Part shown: piece by piece, positions 18,983-27,933 of the stretch
Layout: each line of letters begins with the position of its first letter
Position numbering within the stretch: position 1 is the first letter of the stretch
Source of the DNA: Acidobacteriaceae bacterium
GTDB taxonomy: Bacteria > Acidobacteriota > Terriglobia > Terriglobales > Acidobacteriaceae
Length of the DNA: 55,816 nt
Reading direction: 5' to 3'
Assembly (NCBI GenBank): GCA_003132405.1
Contig: PKXQ01000041.1
Location: 10,549 to 66,364 of the forward strand
Made by a program: the position numbers and the translations under genes
The notes under the pieces: generated by a model
Database searches by the model: none
What the model was told of the DNA's origin: nothing
Seen by the model: only the letters and a program-made list of their open reading frames with translations

Positions 18983-19009
18983 TGTCATCCTGAGCGAAGC
19001 GAAGGACCC
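18983..19009 (+). repeat. Family B repeat
   Basis: Short form between def and aroC, followed at once by a family A palindrome. Confidence 0.8.
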
Positions 19010-19033
19010 ATGCATTTGCGTTCGCCACTATGC

Positions 19034-19080
19034 CGGGTGCCCCACCCTTTCCGCGCACTTTGCGGAAGGGTGGGTCCCCA
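19034..19080. repeat. Palindromic repeat, family A (copy 2)
   Basis: GGGTGCCCCACCCTTTCCGC pairs with GCGGAAGGGTGGG. As at 9221, the GTGCCCCA end is on the left. It lies just downstream of the aroC stop codon and may double as its terminator hairpin, though no T-run follows. Confidence 0.8.
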
Positions 19081-19088
19081 CGCGAAGA

Positions 19089-20264
19089 TCAAAACGTCCG
19101 CAGTTGCTCCAAATACCCCAAAAAATTCCGCTTAGTCTCCTTCATCGAGTCCCCGCCAAACTTCTCCAGTGCGCACTTCGCCAGCGTCAGCGCAACCATC
19201 GCCTCCGCCGCCACTCCCGCCGCCGGCACCACGCATACATCCGACCGCTCATAAGCCGCCTTCACCGGCTCCCGCGTAGCAAAATCCACCGACTTCAACG
19301 GACGCCGCAATGTCGAAATCGGTTTCAAATACCCGCGCACCCGAATCTCCTGCCCATTCGAAACTCCGCCCTCCAGCCCACCCGCATTGTTCCGCGTCCG
19401 CGTAAATCCCGCAAATCCGGCATCACTCTCATACCCAATCTCATCATGCACCGCCGACCCCGGAGAGTGCGCCGCCAGAATTCCCGTCCCAATCTCCACC
19501 GCCTTCACCGCCTGCAGCGACATCACCGCCGCCGCCAACAGCGCATCCAGCCGCTCATCCCACTGCACATACGTCCCTAGCCCCGGAGGCACGCCGTGCG
19601 CCACTACTTCAAAAACTCCGCCCACCGAATCGCCCGTCCGCAGAACTTTATCCACTTCGCCCTTCATCCGCTGCTCCGCCTCTGCATCCGCGCAAGACAA
19701 CAACACATCATCCTTCCGCGCCAGTGGCTCGATCTGCTCCCACGCAATCTCTCGATCCGCAATCGATACCGCCCCCACCGCAATCACATGGCTCAAAACT
19801 TCCACGCCCAACTCGCGCAGCAACAATTTCGCCAGCGCCCCAATCGCCACCCGCGCCGCCGACTCCCGCGCCGAAGCCCGCTCCAGCACATATCGCGCCT
19901 CCGTGAAATCGTACTTCAACGCTCCCGCCAGATCAGCATGCCCCGGCCGCGGCGACGCCACCCGCTTGTGTTTCGCCGGATCCCCCGTCTCCACCGGCAG
20001 CGCCTCTTTCCAATTCTGCCAGTCGCGATTCTCCAGCATCACCGCAATCGGAGACCCTATCGTTTTTCCATGATGTACGCCGGAAAGAAAATGCGCGCGG
20101 TCCGTCTCAATCTTCATCCGCCCGCCGCGTCCAAACCCCTGCTGCCGCCGCCACAACTCGCGATCGACAAACTCCTGATCAACCGCCAGCCCAGCCGGCA
20201 GCCCCGAAAGAAACGCAACCAGCGCCTCCCCATGCGATTCCCCGGACGTGAAGTAGCGCAGCAT
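19089..20264 (-). CDS. aroC: Chorismate synthase
   Basis: A 391-residue cytoplasmic FMN-dependent enzyme catalysing the last shikimate step, EPSP to chorismate. The N-terminus MLRYFTSGESHGEALVAFLSG is diagnostic, as are RPGHADLAGALKYDF, the basic ERASARESAARVA active-site region and the C-terminal GGVSNGQEIRVRGYLKPISTL. The length is as expected. It stands alone on the minus strand; other shikimate genes are not in the window. Confidence 0.96.
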   Translation of the reverse strand: MLRYFTSGESHGEALVAFLSGLPAGLAVDQEFVDRELWRRQQGFGRGGRMKIETDRAHFLSGVHHGKTIGSPIAVMLENRDWQNWKEALPVETGDPAKHKRVASPRPGHADLAGALKYDFTEARYVLERASARESAARVAIGALAKLLLRELGVEVLSHVIAVGAVSIADREIAWEQIEPLARKDDVLLSCADAEAEQRMKGEVDKVLRTGDSVGGVFEVVAHGVPPGLGTYVQWDERLDALLAAAVMSLQAVKAVEIGTGILAAHSPGSAVHDEIGYESDAGFAGFTRTRNNAGGLEGGVSNGQEIRVRGYLKPISTLRRPLKSVDFATREPVKAAYERSDVCVVPAAGVAAEAMVALTLAKCALEKFGGDSMKETKRNFLGYLEQLRTF

Positions 20265-20622
20265 CTTTGAACACGCATTGTAAACGAAAAGGAAAACTCG
20301 CTAGCGCTTTAGATTGGTTGTCGGTTGCGAAGATCTCCATCACCGCTAAAATTTGTCATCCTGAGCGAAGCCGCGCCAAGAGCGAAGCGAATGGCGCCGC
20401 GCAGTCGAAGGACCTTGTGTTTCCCTCAAAAAACTCCGCGTCCTCGGCGTCTCTGCGGTCAAAGCCTTTTCCCCACACCGCGAAAAACTCCAACGACCGC
20501 AAGATTTTGCGCCAAACCCCCACCCTCTACAGGTACAATAAGCCAACGTAGTATTCTTGGTCGCCGAGTCCGGGCTCCGTCTCATCGCGCCGTTTCGTCA
20601 GAATAAGCAGGATAGTGAGTCC
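20265..20622. repeat. Intergenic region with family B repeat, upstream of a response regulator
   Basis: Divergent gap between aroC and the response regulator. Positions 20354-20414 are a long-form family B repeat containing an extra GAGCGAAGCGAATGGCGCC segment. Positions 20432-20470 are a GCGTCCTCGGCGTCTCTGCG-type repeat. TACAAT at 20534-20539 is a possible -10 box for the regulator, without a well-spaced -35. Confidence 0.6.
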
Positions 20623-21348
20623 ATGTTGACAACCAAACCAGGCCCGTTTCACGCCCCTGCCGAAAACACGACCCGCATTCGCTGCGTGATCGCCGACGAT
20701 CACGAAATGCTGCGCTATGGTGTGCGCCGCCTGCTCCAGGATGCGCCCGACTTCGAAGTAGTAGGAGAAGCCCGCGACGCCGCCGAAGCTCTCAAGCTAG
20801 TCATCGAGCATCGCCCCGACCTCGTGCTCCTCGACATCAGCATGCCCGGCATGTCCTCCTTCGAAGCCGGACGCTTAGTCGACGAACACTGCACCCCGAC
20901 CCGCATCGTCTACCTCACCATGCACGAAGATCGGGAATACATTCAGCAAGCCCTGCGCTCCGGAGCGAGCGGCTACCTGCTGAAAGATACTCCCGCGCCC
21001 CAATTGCTAGCCGCTCTCCGTGAAGTGCATCGCGGAGTCCGCTCCCTCAGTCCTCAAATCCAAAAAAAGATTCAGACCGACATGAACAACACCAACAACG
21101 ACGCCATTAGCTCGGCCACGCACGTTCCCATGCGCAGAAATTCCCTAACCATCCGCGAGCGCGAAGTAATGAAATTGCTGGCCGAAGGCAACACCGTAAA
21201 GCAAGCCGCCGCCGTTCTAGGCGTGAGTCTCAAGACAGTCGAGGCCCACAAGTTCAACCTGATGCGCAAACTCGACATCCACAACAAAGCCCAGCTGGTA
21301 ACCGTAGCCATCCAGAAAAAAATTCTCCCCCTGCCAATCGCCACATAA
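20623..21348 (+). CDS. NarL/FixJ-family response regulator
   Basis: A 241-residue transcription factor. The receiver domain (about 18-135) has the acidic pair DDH, phosphoacceptor Asp71 (LVLLDISMPGM), a conserved Thr in YLTMHED and Lys in YLLKDT. A LuxR-type helix-turn-helix follows (LTIREREVMKLLAEGNTVKQAAAVLGVSLKTVEAHK). I chose the ATG at 20623, with AGGA about ten bases upstream; the frame is open further upstream without a family match. No histidine kinase is adjacent, so it is an orphan and its targets are unknown. Confidence 0.93.
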   Translation: MLTTKPGPFHAPAENTTRIRCVIADDHEMLRYGVRRLLQDAPDFEVVGEARDAAEALKLVIEHRPDLVLLDISMPGMSSFEAGRLVDEHCTPTRIVYLTMHEDREYIQQALRSGASGYLLKDTPAPQLLAALREVHRGVRSLSPQIQKKIQTDMNNTNNDAISSATHVPMRRNSLTIREREVMKLLAEGNTVKQAAAVLGVSLKTVEAHKFNLMRKLDIHNKAQLVTVAIQKKILPLPIAT

Positions 21349-21374
21349 GCTTTGCTTTTGATTTGATTCTACTT

Positions 21375-21441
21375 TTGGGTGGCGCAGCGGTTCACCGCTG
21401 CGATAAAAGGCCTGTGTTCAATGGCGGCTTCAGCCGCTGAG
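21375..21441 (+). repeat. Family C repeat
   Basis: Starts TTGGGTGGCGCAGCGG, contains the hairpin GCAGCGGTTCACCGCTGC and ends GGCTTCAGCCGCTGAG. It supplies the stop codon of the HAD hydrolase on the opposite strand. Confidence 0.8.
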
Positions 21442-22125
21442 CGCAACTGCCGCGAGCCCGGCCAAATCCGCAACCTCCAAATCCGCCCGCCCCTCCGCCG
21501 CCCGCACCGCCCCAATCCCCGGACGTGCCGACCTCCGATTCACCCACACCGTCGCAATCCCCAGCGACCGCGCCGGCACCACGTCGTGATAAACACTCTG
21601 CGCCGCATGCAGCAATCGCTCCGGACCAACCCCCATCCTCCCCAACGCCACCCGAAAATTATTCAGCGAAGGCTTATAGCTCCCCGCCTGCTCCGCCGTG
21701 ATCACCTCCGCAAACTCCACCCCCAACCGCCGCTGCGTCACCTTAAATAGATCATCATCGATATTAGAAATCACCACCAACTTATACCGCCCCTCGAGCG
21801 CCCGCAGCGCCGCCACCGTATCAGCAAAAGCCGGCCACTCCCCCACCGACTCTCCCAACGACCGTATCTCATCCGCGCTGGCCACAAAATCAAACCGCGC
21901 CGCAAATCCCCTCACCACCGCTTCCAGCACTTTCCGATAACTCTGATAAGCCCCGCTCTCCGCCGCCGCCTCCAACTCCCCATATAACTCAAGGATTGCC
22001 GAGTCGCTCACTTCGCAAGCATGATTCCGCAGCACCGCCCGCAGCGCCGGCAGGATTCCCGCCTCCCAATCAATCAGAGTCCCATAGCAATCAAAGCTGA
22101 TCATGGTAAATCGAGAGAAGTCCAT
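21430..22125 (-). CDS. HAD-superfamily hydrolase, haloacid dehalogenase type II-like
   Basis: A 231-residue protein. Motif I is FDCYGTLIDWEAG, with the nucleophile Asp (the DCYGTLIDWE pattern typical of type II haloacid dehalogenases). Motif II is in LVVISNIDDD and motif III in SYKPSLNNFRVAL, followed by HAAQSVYHDVVPARSLGIATVWVNR. It probably hydrolyses a small phosphorylated or halogenated substrate in the cytoplasm; which one cannot be told. I took the ATG ending at 22125 over the TTG at 22143. The last codons overlap a family C repeat, so the C-terminus may have been reshaped by that insertion. Confidence 0.85.
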   Translation of the reverse strand: MDFSRFTMISFDCYGTLIDWEAGILPALRAVLRNHACEVSDSAILELYGELEAAAESGAYQSYRKVLEAVVRGFAARFDFVASADEIRSLGESVGEWPAFADTVAALRALEGRYKLVVISNIDDDLFKVTQRRLGVEFAEVITAEQAGSYKPSLNNFRVALGRMGVGPERLLHAAQSVYHDVVPARSLGIATVWVNRRSARPGIGAVRAAEGRADLEVADLAGLAAVALSG

Positions 22126-22565
22126 CGGCAGGAATCGCAACAAGCACGCAACGAAAACAGTCTACCGCAGTCTTTGTTCTTGGGTGGCGCAGCGGTTCAC
22201 GCGATAAAAGGCTTCTTTTCAGTACCGGCTTTTACCGCCGAGGGACCTGGCGCACAGCTCAAGAGGCTGCGAAAAAATTCAAATTTCGTTGCAACGGCAT
22301 CGCTTTAGCAACACCGCCTGTCTTCGTTAGAAGACGCCCCCTTGAGGGAGCAGGCCATCGACATCCGCCTTCTTCCGCAGCCTCTTCAACCGTGCGCCGA
22401 CCCAATGCTACCGACCCAATAAGATGCGCCAGCCAAGCCAACGGTTTACTCCTTCAAGATATCCTTCTATCTATTTTGCCGTTGCCTTTCCTGTCACCTG
22501 TCACCCGCCGTAGCCCTTCCCGCTCTAAGCTTTTCCTGACACCTGACACCCGTCACCTGCCCCTA
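22126..22565. repeat. Repeat-filled intergenic region
   Basis: No gene is supported. Positions 22180-22244 are a degenerate family C repeat that has lost part of its first hairpin. Positions 22261-22386 are bounded by an 11-bp inverted repeat (AAGAGGCTGCG at 22261, CGCAGCCTCTT ending at 22386) and look like a further mobile repeat unit of about 126 bases. Positions 22482-22560 carry CTTTCCTGTCACCTGTCACC-type repeats. Confidence 0.65.
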
Positions 22566-23492
22566 CTACTTCCCCGCCAGCGCCGCCCCTACCACCGCGC
22601 CCCCATCTCCCGCCTGCACAAACACAATCACCCGCAAATCCCCCAACCCCTCCGCCCCCTTCAGCTTCACCGCCACACCCTCATCGAATTTCTTCCCACG
22701 CTCCACCCGCCCCACCTTTGTAATACTCTCCGCCACCGCCACATGCTGTATATCCCGTCCCTTATTCTCCCCTGCCGACACATGCGACTCCGCATGATTC
22801 AGCGCCACCGCCACCATCACATCCGCCTTCTTCGCCTTCGAATCCTGCGGGAGCCCCTCCACCACCACATGCAGCTTCAGCGTCCGCCCATCCAGTCCCA
22901 CCCCCGAGATCCGCACCGGAACCTTCTCATCCCCGCGCGCCTTCTCCACCGCCGCCAGCACCGCCGGACCATTGCTCCCATTCAACTGCGCCACCCCATC
23001 CACAATCATCTGCGGCGTATACGCCTCCTTCGCGCCTAGCCGCTGCACGTAATCCTTCTGCCGATCCGTAAAAAAACTCGACGAATAAGCATCCTTCCAC
23101 CCATCGTGATTCCAGTAATCAACATGCTCGCTCAGCACAATCGCCTGCGCCCCCGCCACCGGCTGCAACCCATCCAGTTTCCCCAACAGCGAATCCGCAG
23201 GAGGACAACTAGAACACCCCTCCGAAGTAAACAACTCCACCAGCACCGGAGCCGCCCCGCCAGAAGCCACATCCGCCGCCCCAGCCACATTAACCGCACG
23301 GGCGAAAATGCTCAATAAAGCGACGCCCAGAATTAAAACAAGTGCTCCTCGATTTAGAATCGACCAGCACTGCGGTTCTCGACTTACGGTCGGCCAGCCG
23401 TGCGGTTTTGGATCCTGATTTTGGGTGGCGCAGCGGTTTACCGCTGCGATCAATGGCTTTCCTACATATCCGGCTTTAGCCGCTGAGGTCAT
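22566..23492 (-). CDS. Secreted DUF1223-like protein (thioredoxin fold)
   Basis: A 308-residue protein. The core begins VLVELFTSEGCSSCPPADSLLGKL, the DUF1223 signature with a CxxC pair in a thioredoxin-like fold, and continues LSEHVDYWNHDGWKDAYSS...RQ..Y...YTPQMIVDG. It is exported by a hydrophobic segment (LVLILGVALLSIFARAVNVAGA) that begins only near residue 50. The ATG ending at 23492 has GGGAGG five bases upstream, an excellent ribosome binding site. However, the codons just after it lie in a family C repeat at 23421-23488. The true start is therefore uncertain; the family assignment is firm. A redox role is plausible but unproven. Confidence 0.82.
   Translation of the reverse strand: MTSAAKAGYVGKPLIAAVNRCATQNQDPKPHGWPTVSREPQCWSILNRGALVLILGVALLSIFARAVNVAGAADVASGGAAPVLVELFTSEGCSSCPPADSLLGKLDGLQPVAGAQAIVLSEHVDYWNHDGWKDAYSSSFFTDRQKDYVQRLGAKEAYTPQMIVDGVAQLNGSNGPAVLAAVEKARGDEKVPVRISGVGLDGRTLKLHVVVEGLPQDSKAKKADVMVAVALNHAESHVSAGENKGRDIQHVAVAESITKVGRVERGKKFDEGVAVKLKGAEGLGDLRVIVFVQAGDGGAVVGAALAGK
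23421..23488 (+). repeat. Family C repeat inside the 5' end of the DUF1223 gene
   Basis: TTGGGTGGCGCAGCGG to GGCTTTAGCCGCTGAGG. On the minus strand it is translated in frame as residues about 3-24 of the DUF1223 protein if translation starts at 23492. Confidence 0.8.
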
Positions 23493-23812
23493 AGTCCCCT
23501 CCCAACTCTATGTGATGCGGATAACCCGCCCCGCCGAAGCCCAACCAATGCCGCCCATTTTACGCCCAACAAAAGCTCTTCGTAGGGACGGCCGCCCCCG
23601 TGCGCCTGCCTGAGCGTAGTCGAAGGGTCCAAGCCGAGCGCCAGCTCGGCCCCATACAAAATCTAGCCCCGTGTGGAGCGGGCACCCCCGCCCGCTGCCC
23701 TTCGCCAAAATGTAAGTGCTCCCATTGACCCGACTCCCGCCTAAAGTCATAATGCCAAGTCACTGCCGCTATCTCCTTCCCCGCCGGCAGCCCGGCTTCC
23801 CAGGAGGTCTCA
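23493..23812. repeat. Intergenic repeats between divergent secreted-protein genes
   Basis: No gene is supported. Positions 23607-23655 carry the CCTGAGCGTAGTCGAAGGG and GCCGAGCGCCAGCTCGGC repeats, the same pair found inside the CzcB-like gene at 6022-6070. Positions 23665-23705 hold a GTGTGGAGCGGGCACCC / GCCCGC repeat. AGGAGGT at 23803-23809 is the binding site of the next gene. Confidence 0.6.
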
Positions 23813-26800
23813 ATGCCCCGACTCCGTACTCCCATCGTCTGTGTCACGCTAGCCCTAACCGCCACCACGTTCCTAGCCCAATCAAATCCCCTACCCAATC
23901 ATCCCGTACCCGAGGCCCAAACCAAAATCCAATCTACCTATGCCAAGATCCCCCTAAGCTTCGAGCCCAACCAAGGCCAAACCAACTCCCAGGTAAAATT
24001 CCTCTCCCGCACCGGAGCCTACACTCTCTACCTAACCCCAGACGAAGCCGTCCTCCAATTGCACGCCAGCAAGCCAACTCCTCCTTTGAAAGGGCGCGGC
24101 CTCCTCGCGAATGAAAACACTTCAGCCCTCGATCTTGCTTCGAATGATCCTGGTTTGAAAGGGCGCGGCTTCAGCCGTGCCGCAACCGACGCAAAATCAT
24201 CCGCGGCTTTAGCCGCTGGGGGAAGCGCCGCGCCAACTCAAGCGCTCCCGTTTAATTCACAAAAACTCTGTCATCCCGACCGGAGCGAAGCGGAGCGGAG
24301 GGACCTTGTGTCTCCGCCGGCCTTCGGATCGATGCCAGCGCAGCCTTCGCTTTCGCATGACGCTGCCACGCAGCCCTCGCTCCCGGACGACGACGCCCTC
24401 CAGCAGTCAACATCAACGCCGCCTCTGCCCTTGGGTGGCGCAGCGCTTCAGCGCTGCGATGTCCGCGCCCATTTGACGACGGCTTCAGCCGCTGAGGGAA
24501 ACGCCACCCTCCGCATGAAACTAGCCCACGCCAACCCCGCCCCCAAAATCACCGGAACGCAAAAACTCCCCGGCATCACCAACTACTTCCTCGGCAACGA
24601 CCCCAAAAAATGGACCACCAACATCCCCACCTACGCCCAGGTAAAATACGAATCCATCTATCCCGGAATCGACCTCATCTACTACGGCAACCAGCGCCAA
24701 CTCGAATACGACTTCATAGTCGCTCCAAAAGCCAACCCCAATCAAATTTCCTTCACCATCACCGGAGCCAACAAGATCACCCAAACCGCCCAAGGCGACC
24801 TGCTCCTGAAATTAAACGGCAGCAACCAAAACGAAGAAGTAAGCTGGCACAAGCCCACCGCCTATCAAAAGAAAAATGGAGTAAGACAAGAGATCCCCTC
24901 AACCTACCGAATCACCAACCACAACCAGATAACCTTCCAGCTAGCCAAGTACGACACAACCCAACCGCTCTACATCGACCCGCTGATCTACTCGACATAT
25001 TTGGGCGGGAGCGGAGCGGAAAATTATCCCGACGACACAGGCAGCATCGCCTTAGACAGTGCGGGCAACGCTTATGTCGCCGGCGTGACCTGCTCAACCG
25101 ACTTTCCGACGGTCAATCCCTTTCAGCCCAAGTACGCCGGCCCTCCGAAGGGCAACGGGTGTGGCGACGCTTTCGTGACGAAGCTGAATGCCTCAGGCTC
25201 GGCGTTAGTCTACTCCACGTATCTAGGCGGAAGCGGGGCAGACTTAGCCTACGGCATCGCCGTGGACAGCGGGGGTAACGCCTACGTCACCGGTTCCACC
25301 AGTTCAGCCGACTTTCCCGTCACCCAGGGTGCAGCTCAGACAATCTACGGCGGCGGTTCCAGCGACGCGTTTATCGCAAAACTTAACGCGGATGGGTCAC
25401 TGGCCTACTCCAGCTATCTGGGCGGCAGTAACGGCGACTCTAGCTACACCATTGCCGTGGATAGCGCGGGCAATGCTTACGTCGTTGGTGCGACCGACTC
25501 AAGTAACTTTCCCATCACCGCTGGCGCCTTCCAGACAGTTTGCAACGGTGGCGCGAACTGCTCTTCCGACGGCGACGGATTCGTGACCAAAATTAACCCA
25601 ACAGGATCAGCGCTGGTTTACTCCACTTATCTGGGCGGTAGTGCGAATGACGGTGTCCTCGGCGTGGCAGTGGACGGCGCAGGTGATGCATACGTCACCG
25701 GCGAGACGGCGTCAACTGACTTTCCAATTACATCCGGCGCCTTCCAGACGACCCTCAACGGTTCCGGCAACGCCTTTGTGACCGAGGTCAGTCCCGAAGG
25801 GTCGGCGCTGGTTTACTCCACCTATCTTGGCGGAAGCTACTACGACGGGGGCCTTAGCGTCGCGTTGGATAGCGCGGGCAACGCTTACGTCGTGGGTCAG
25901 GCTGATTCCGCCAACTTTCCAGTGACGCCAGGCGCCTTCCAGACGACTTGCAGCAACGGTTGTTACGACGGGGACGCCTTCGTGTCCAAGCTTAACCCCA
26001 CGGGATCGGCATTGGTTTACTCAACGTTTTTGGGCGGCAGTGGGATTGATGTTGCCTTTGACGTCGTGGTGGATAGCGCGGGCACTGCTTACATCGCCGG
26101 CTATACCTATTCAGTCGACTTTCCGACAGAAAATCCCCTGCAACCATACAATCGCGGGAGATCCGACGGATTCGTCACGAGGATCAACCCGTCGGGTTCA
26201 GCCCTGGTTTATTCCACTTATCTGGGCGGAAGTCATGACGACGGTGCCCATGGAATCGCATTGGACAACGCCGGCAACGCCTACGTTACCGGGTGGACTG
26301 GCTCACCCAACTTTCCAACCACGTCCGGTGCCTTTCAGCCATTCTACAACGGGGAATACGATGCCTTCGTGTCGAGACTGTATATCCTGCCTGGGACCAC
26401 GACTACTCTTACGTCCTCTCCGAACCCGTCCGCTTACGGACAGGCCGTGACCTTTACCGCGGCCGTCTCCTCCGGCCTAGGCCCGCCGCCCGACGGAGAA
26501 ACCATCTCCTTCATGAAAGGCACAATCATCCTGGGAACAGGAACGCTGAGCGGTGGCACAGCCACCTTCACCACCTCAACCCTGAAGGTAGGCACAACCT
26601 CGGTCACAGCCGTCTACGCCGGAGACTCCAACTTCGCGGCCAGCAAATCGAAAGCAGTCAGCCAAGTGGTGAACAAAGCCACGACCACAACCACTTTGAC
26701 TTCCTCTCCAAATCCCTCGAACCTCGGACAGTCTGTAACCTTTAGGGCGAACGTGACGCCGGAGTTCGGCGGTAAAGTCACGGGCTCCATTGCGTTCTAC

Positions 26801-26953
26801 GATGGCGCGACGCTCCTGAAGACTGTGCCTGTGAACGGGGCAAAGTACACAACTTCGACACTGACCCAGGGCATGCACAGCATCACCGCAACGTACAGCG
26901 GCAGCACCAGCTTCGACGGCAGTTCAGCTTCGCTGACACAGACGGTCAATTAG
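23813..26953 (+). CDS. Large secreted SBBP-repeat beta-propeller protein with Ig-like domains
   Basis: A 1046-residue protein with AGGAGGT before the ATG and a signal peptide ending near FLAQSNP. An N-terminal domain of the kind that precedes SBBP repeats is split into LSFEPNQGQTNSQVKFLSR...DEAVLQL (about 45-85) and ITNYFLGNDPKKW...IYPGIDLIYYGNQRQLEYDF (about 250-310). The piece between (24065-24497, about 140 residues) is repeat-derived. Seven SBBP repeats (YSTYLGGS...AVDSAGNAYVTG...DFP) follow at about 395-860, then two Ig-like domains starting TTTTLTSSPNPS. It is probably surface-exposed; ligand unknown. The C-terminal two-thirds have more balanced base use than the N-terminal third. Confidence 0.87.
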   Translation: MPRLRTPIVCVTLALTATTFLAQSNPLPNHPVPEAQTKIQSTYAKIPLSFEPNQGQTNSQVKFLSRTGAYTLYLTPDEAVLQLHASKPTPPLKGRGLLANENTSALDLASNDPGLKGRGFSRAATDAKSSAALAAGGSAAPTQALPFNSQKLCHPDRSEAERRDLVSPPAFGSMPAQPSLSHDAATQPSLPDDDALQQSTSTPPLPLGGAALQRCDVRAHLTTASAAEGNATLRMKLAHANPAPKITGTQKLPGITNYFLGNDPKKWTTNIPTYAQVKYESIYPGIDLIYYGNQRQLEYDFIVAPKANPNQISFTITGANKITQTAQGDLLLKLNGSNQNEEVSWHKPTAYQKKNGVRQEIPSTYRITNHNQITFQLAKYDTTQPLYIDPLIYSTYLGGSGAENYPDDTGSIALDSAGNAYVAGVTCSTDFPTVNPFQPKYAGPPKGNGCGDAFVTKLNASGSALVYSTYLGGSGADLAYGIAVDSGGNAYVTGSTSSADFPVTQGAAQTIYGGGSSDAFIAKLNADGSLAYSSYLGGSNGDSSYTIAVDSAGNAYVVGATDSSNFPITAGAFQTVCNGGANCSSDGDGFVTKINPTGSALVYSTYLGGSANDGVLGVAVDGAGDAYVTGETASTDFPITSGAFQTTLNGSGNAFVTEVSPEGSALVYSTYLGGSYYDGGLSVALDSAGNAYVVGQADSANFPVTPGAFQTTCSNGCYDGDAFVSKLNPTGSALVYSTFLGGSGIDVAFDVVVDSAGTAYIAGYTYSVDFPTENPLQPYNRGRSDGFVTRINPSGSALVYSTYLGGSHDDGAHGIALDNAGNAYVTGWTGSPNFPTTSGAFQPFYNGEYDAFVSRLYILPGTTTTLTSSPNPSAYGQAVTFTAAVSSGLGPPPDGETISFMKGTIILGTGTLSGGTATFTTSTLKVGTTSVTAVYAGDSNFAASKSKAVSQVVNKATTTTTLTSSPNPSNLGQSVTFRANVTPEFGGKVTGSIAFYDGATLLKTVPVNGAKYTTSTLTQGMHSITATYSGSTSFDGSSASLTQTVN
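24065..24497 (+). repeat. Cluster of dispersed repeats translated inside a gene
   Basis: Four repeat elements lie in frame: two GAAAGGGCGCGGC units (24085 and 24160) with GGCTTTAGCCGCTGGGG nearby, a diverged family B repeat (24269-24305) and a family C repeat (24431-24497). The encoded stretch is low-complexity and breaks a conserved domain. Confidence 0.75.
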
Positions 26954-27159
26954 GTGCCTGCGGGTGCGCCACTTCTCGCGCCCTTCGAAAAGTGTGGCGC
27001 GGGCGCCCCTGCCCGCGAACGCCAACACCACCGAAAAGTGCTCGCCCAGAAATACTGTGCGCACGACTCAACTCCTAAACCAAACCAAAACTCAAACGGT
27101 TTTTCTGGGTACTGAGTACCAGCTACTGGGTACTAACCGCTAGAATCTTCCAAGCTCCC
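26954..27159. repeat. Intergenic region upstream of rsmG with repeats
   Basis: Near 26968-27018 is a GTGTGGCGCGGGCGCCCCTG-type inverted repeat. Near 27110-27137 is a short direct repeat of GGGTACTGAGTACC/TACTGGGTACT units. No gene or clear promoter is visible. Confidence 0.5.
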
Positions 27160-27933
27160 ATGACCGCAGACCGCATATCCGCTCTACTCGACCCCTTCCT
27201 GACCCACCCGCTCTCCGAATCCCAGCTAAATCAAATATCGATATACATCGATCTATTACAACGCTGGAACGCCCGCATCAACCTCACCGCCATCCGCAAC
27301 GAAGAAGAAATAGTAACCCGCCACTTCGGCGAATCCCTCTTCCTCGCCCGACACCTCTTCTCACCAATCGATTGTCATCCTGAGCGGAGCCATGTCATCC
27401 GCGAAGCGGATGGCGAGGCGGAGTCGAAGGACCCCTATTCGACCTCAAAGCTCAGCCCTGCTAAAGATCCCCGCGGTCCCACTGGCAACTGGCAACCGGC
27501 AACTGGCAACCGAGTTCTAGACATAGGCTCCGGAGCCGGATTCCCCGCCCTACCCCTAAAAATCTGGGCCCCCGAAATCCACCTGACCCTGATCGAATCC
27601 AACCACAAAAAATCCGCCTTCCTAAAAGAAGTATCCCGAGCACTTACATTCACCAACATCAATGTAATAACCGAACGCGCCGAAACCATCCTGACACGCA
27701 GAGACCACCCCCAAGCCGAAGTAGTAACCCTAAGAGCAGTCGAACACTTCGAAACCATCCTCCCCCAAGCCGCAACCTTCCTGGCCGCAAAGGCCACCCT
27801 GGCCCTCCTAATAGGAACGTCCCAACTCCGCTCCCTAGCCGTTCAAACCACCCTAAACTGGCAGCCTCCGATCCCTATACCCAGCTCAAATACCAGAGTG
27901 TTAGTCCTCGGATGCAGGCAAGAGTTAAAATAA
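27160..27933 (+). CDS. rsmG: 16S rRNA (guanine-N7)-methyltransferase RsmG, interrupted by in-frame repeat
   Basis: A 257-residue enzyme that makes m7G527 in 16S rRNA, some 45-50 residues longer than usual. Residues 1-68 match the normal N-terminus (YIDLLQRWNARINLTAIRNEEEIVTRHFGESLFLARHLF). Residues about 72-118 are translated repeats: a long family B element at 27373-27432 and GGCAACTGGCAACC direct repeats at 27478-27512. The SAM-binding motif resumes directly with RVLDIGSGAGFPALPLKIW. The frame stays open throughout, so the protein may still fold with a surface loop. Its place next to parA and parB is the classic gidB-parA-parB origin-proximal order. Confidence 0.9.
   Translation: MTADRISALLDPFLTHPLSESQLNQISIYIDLLQRWNARINLTAIRNEEEIVTRHFGESLFLARHLFSPIDCHPERSHVIREADGEAESKDPYSTSKLSPAKDPRGPTGNWQPATGNRVLDIGSGAGFPALPLKIWAPEIHLTLIESNHKKSAFLKEVSRALTFTNINVITERAETILTRRDHPQAEVVTLRAVEHFETILPQAATFLAAKATLALLIGTSQLRSLAVQTTLNWQPPIPIPSSNTRVLVLGCRQELK
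27373..27432 (+). repeat. Family B repeat inside rsmG
   Basis: Long form: GTCATCCTGAGCGGAGCC, an inner GTCATCCGCGAAGCGGATGG, then GTCGAAGGACCCC. It is translated in frame between the N-terminal helices and the SAM-binding loop. Confidence 0.85.
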
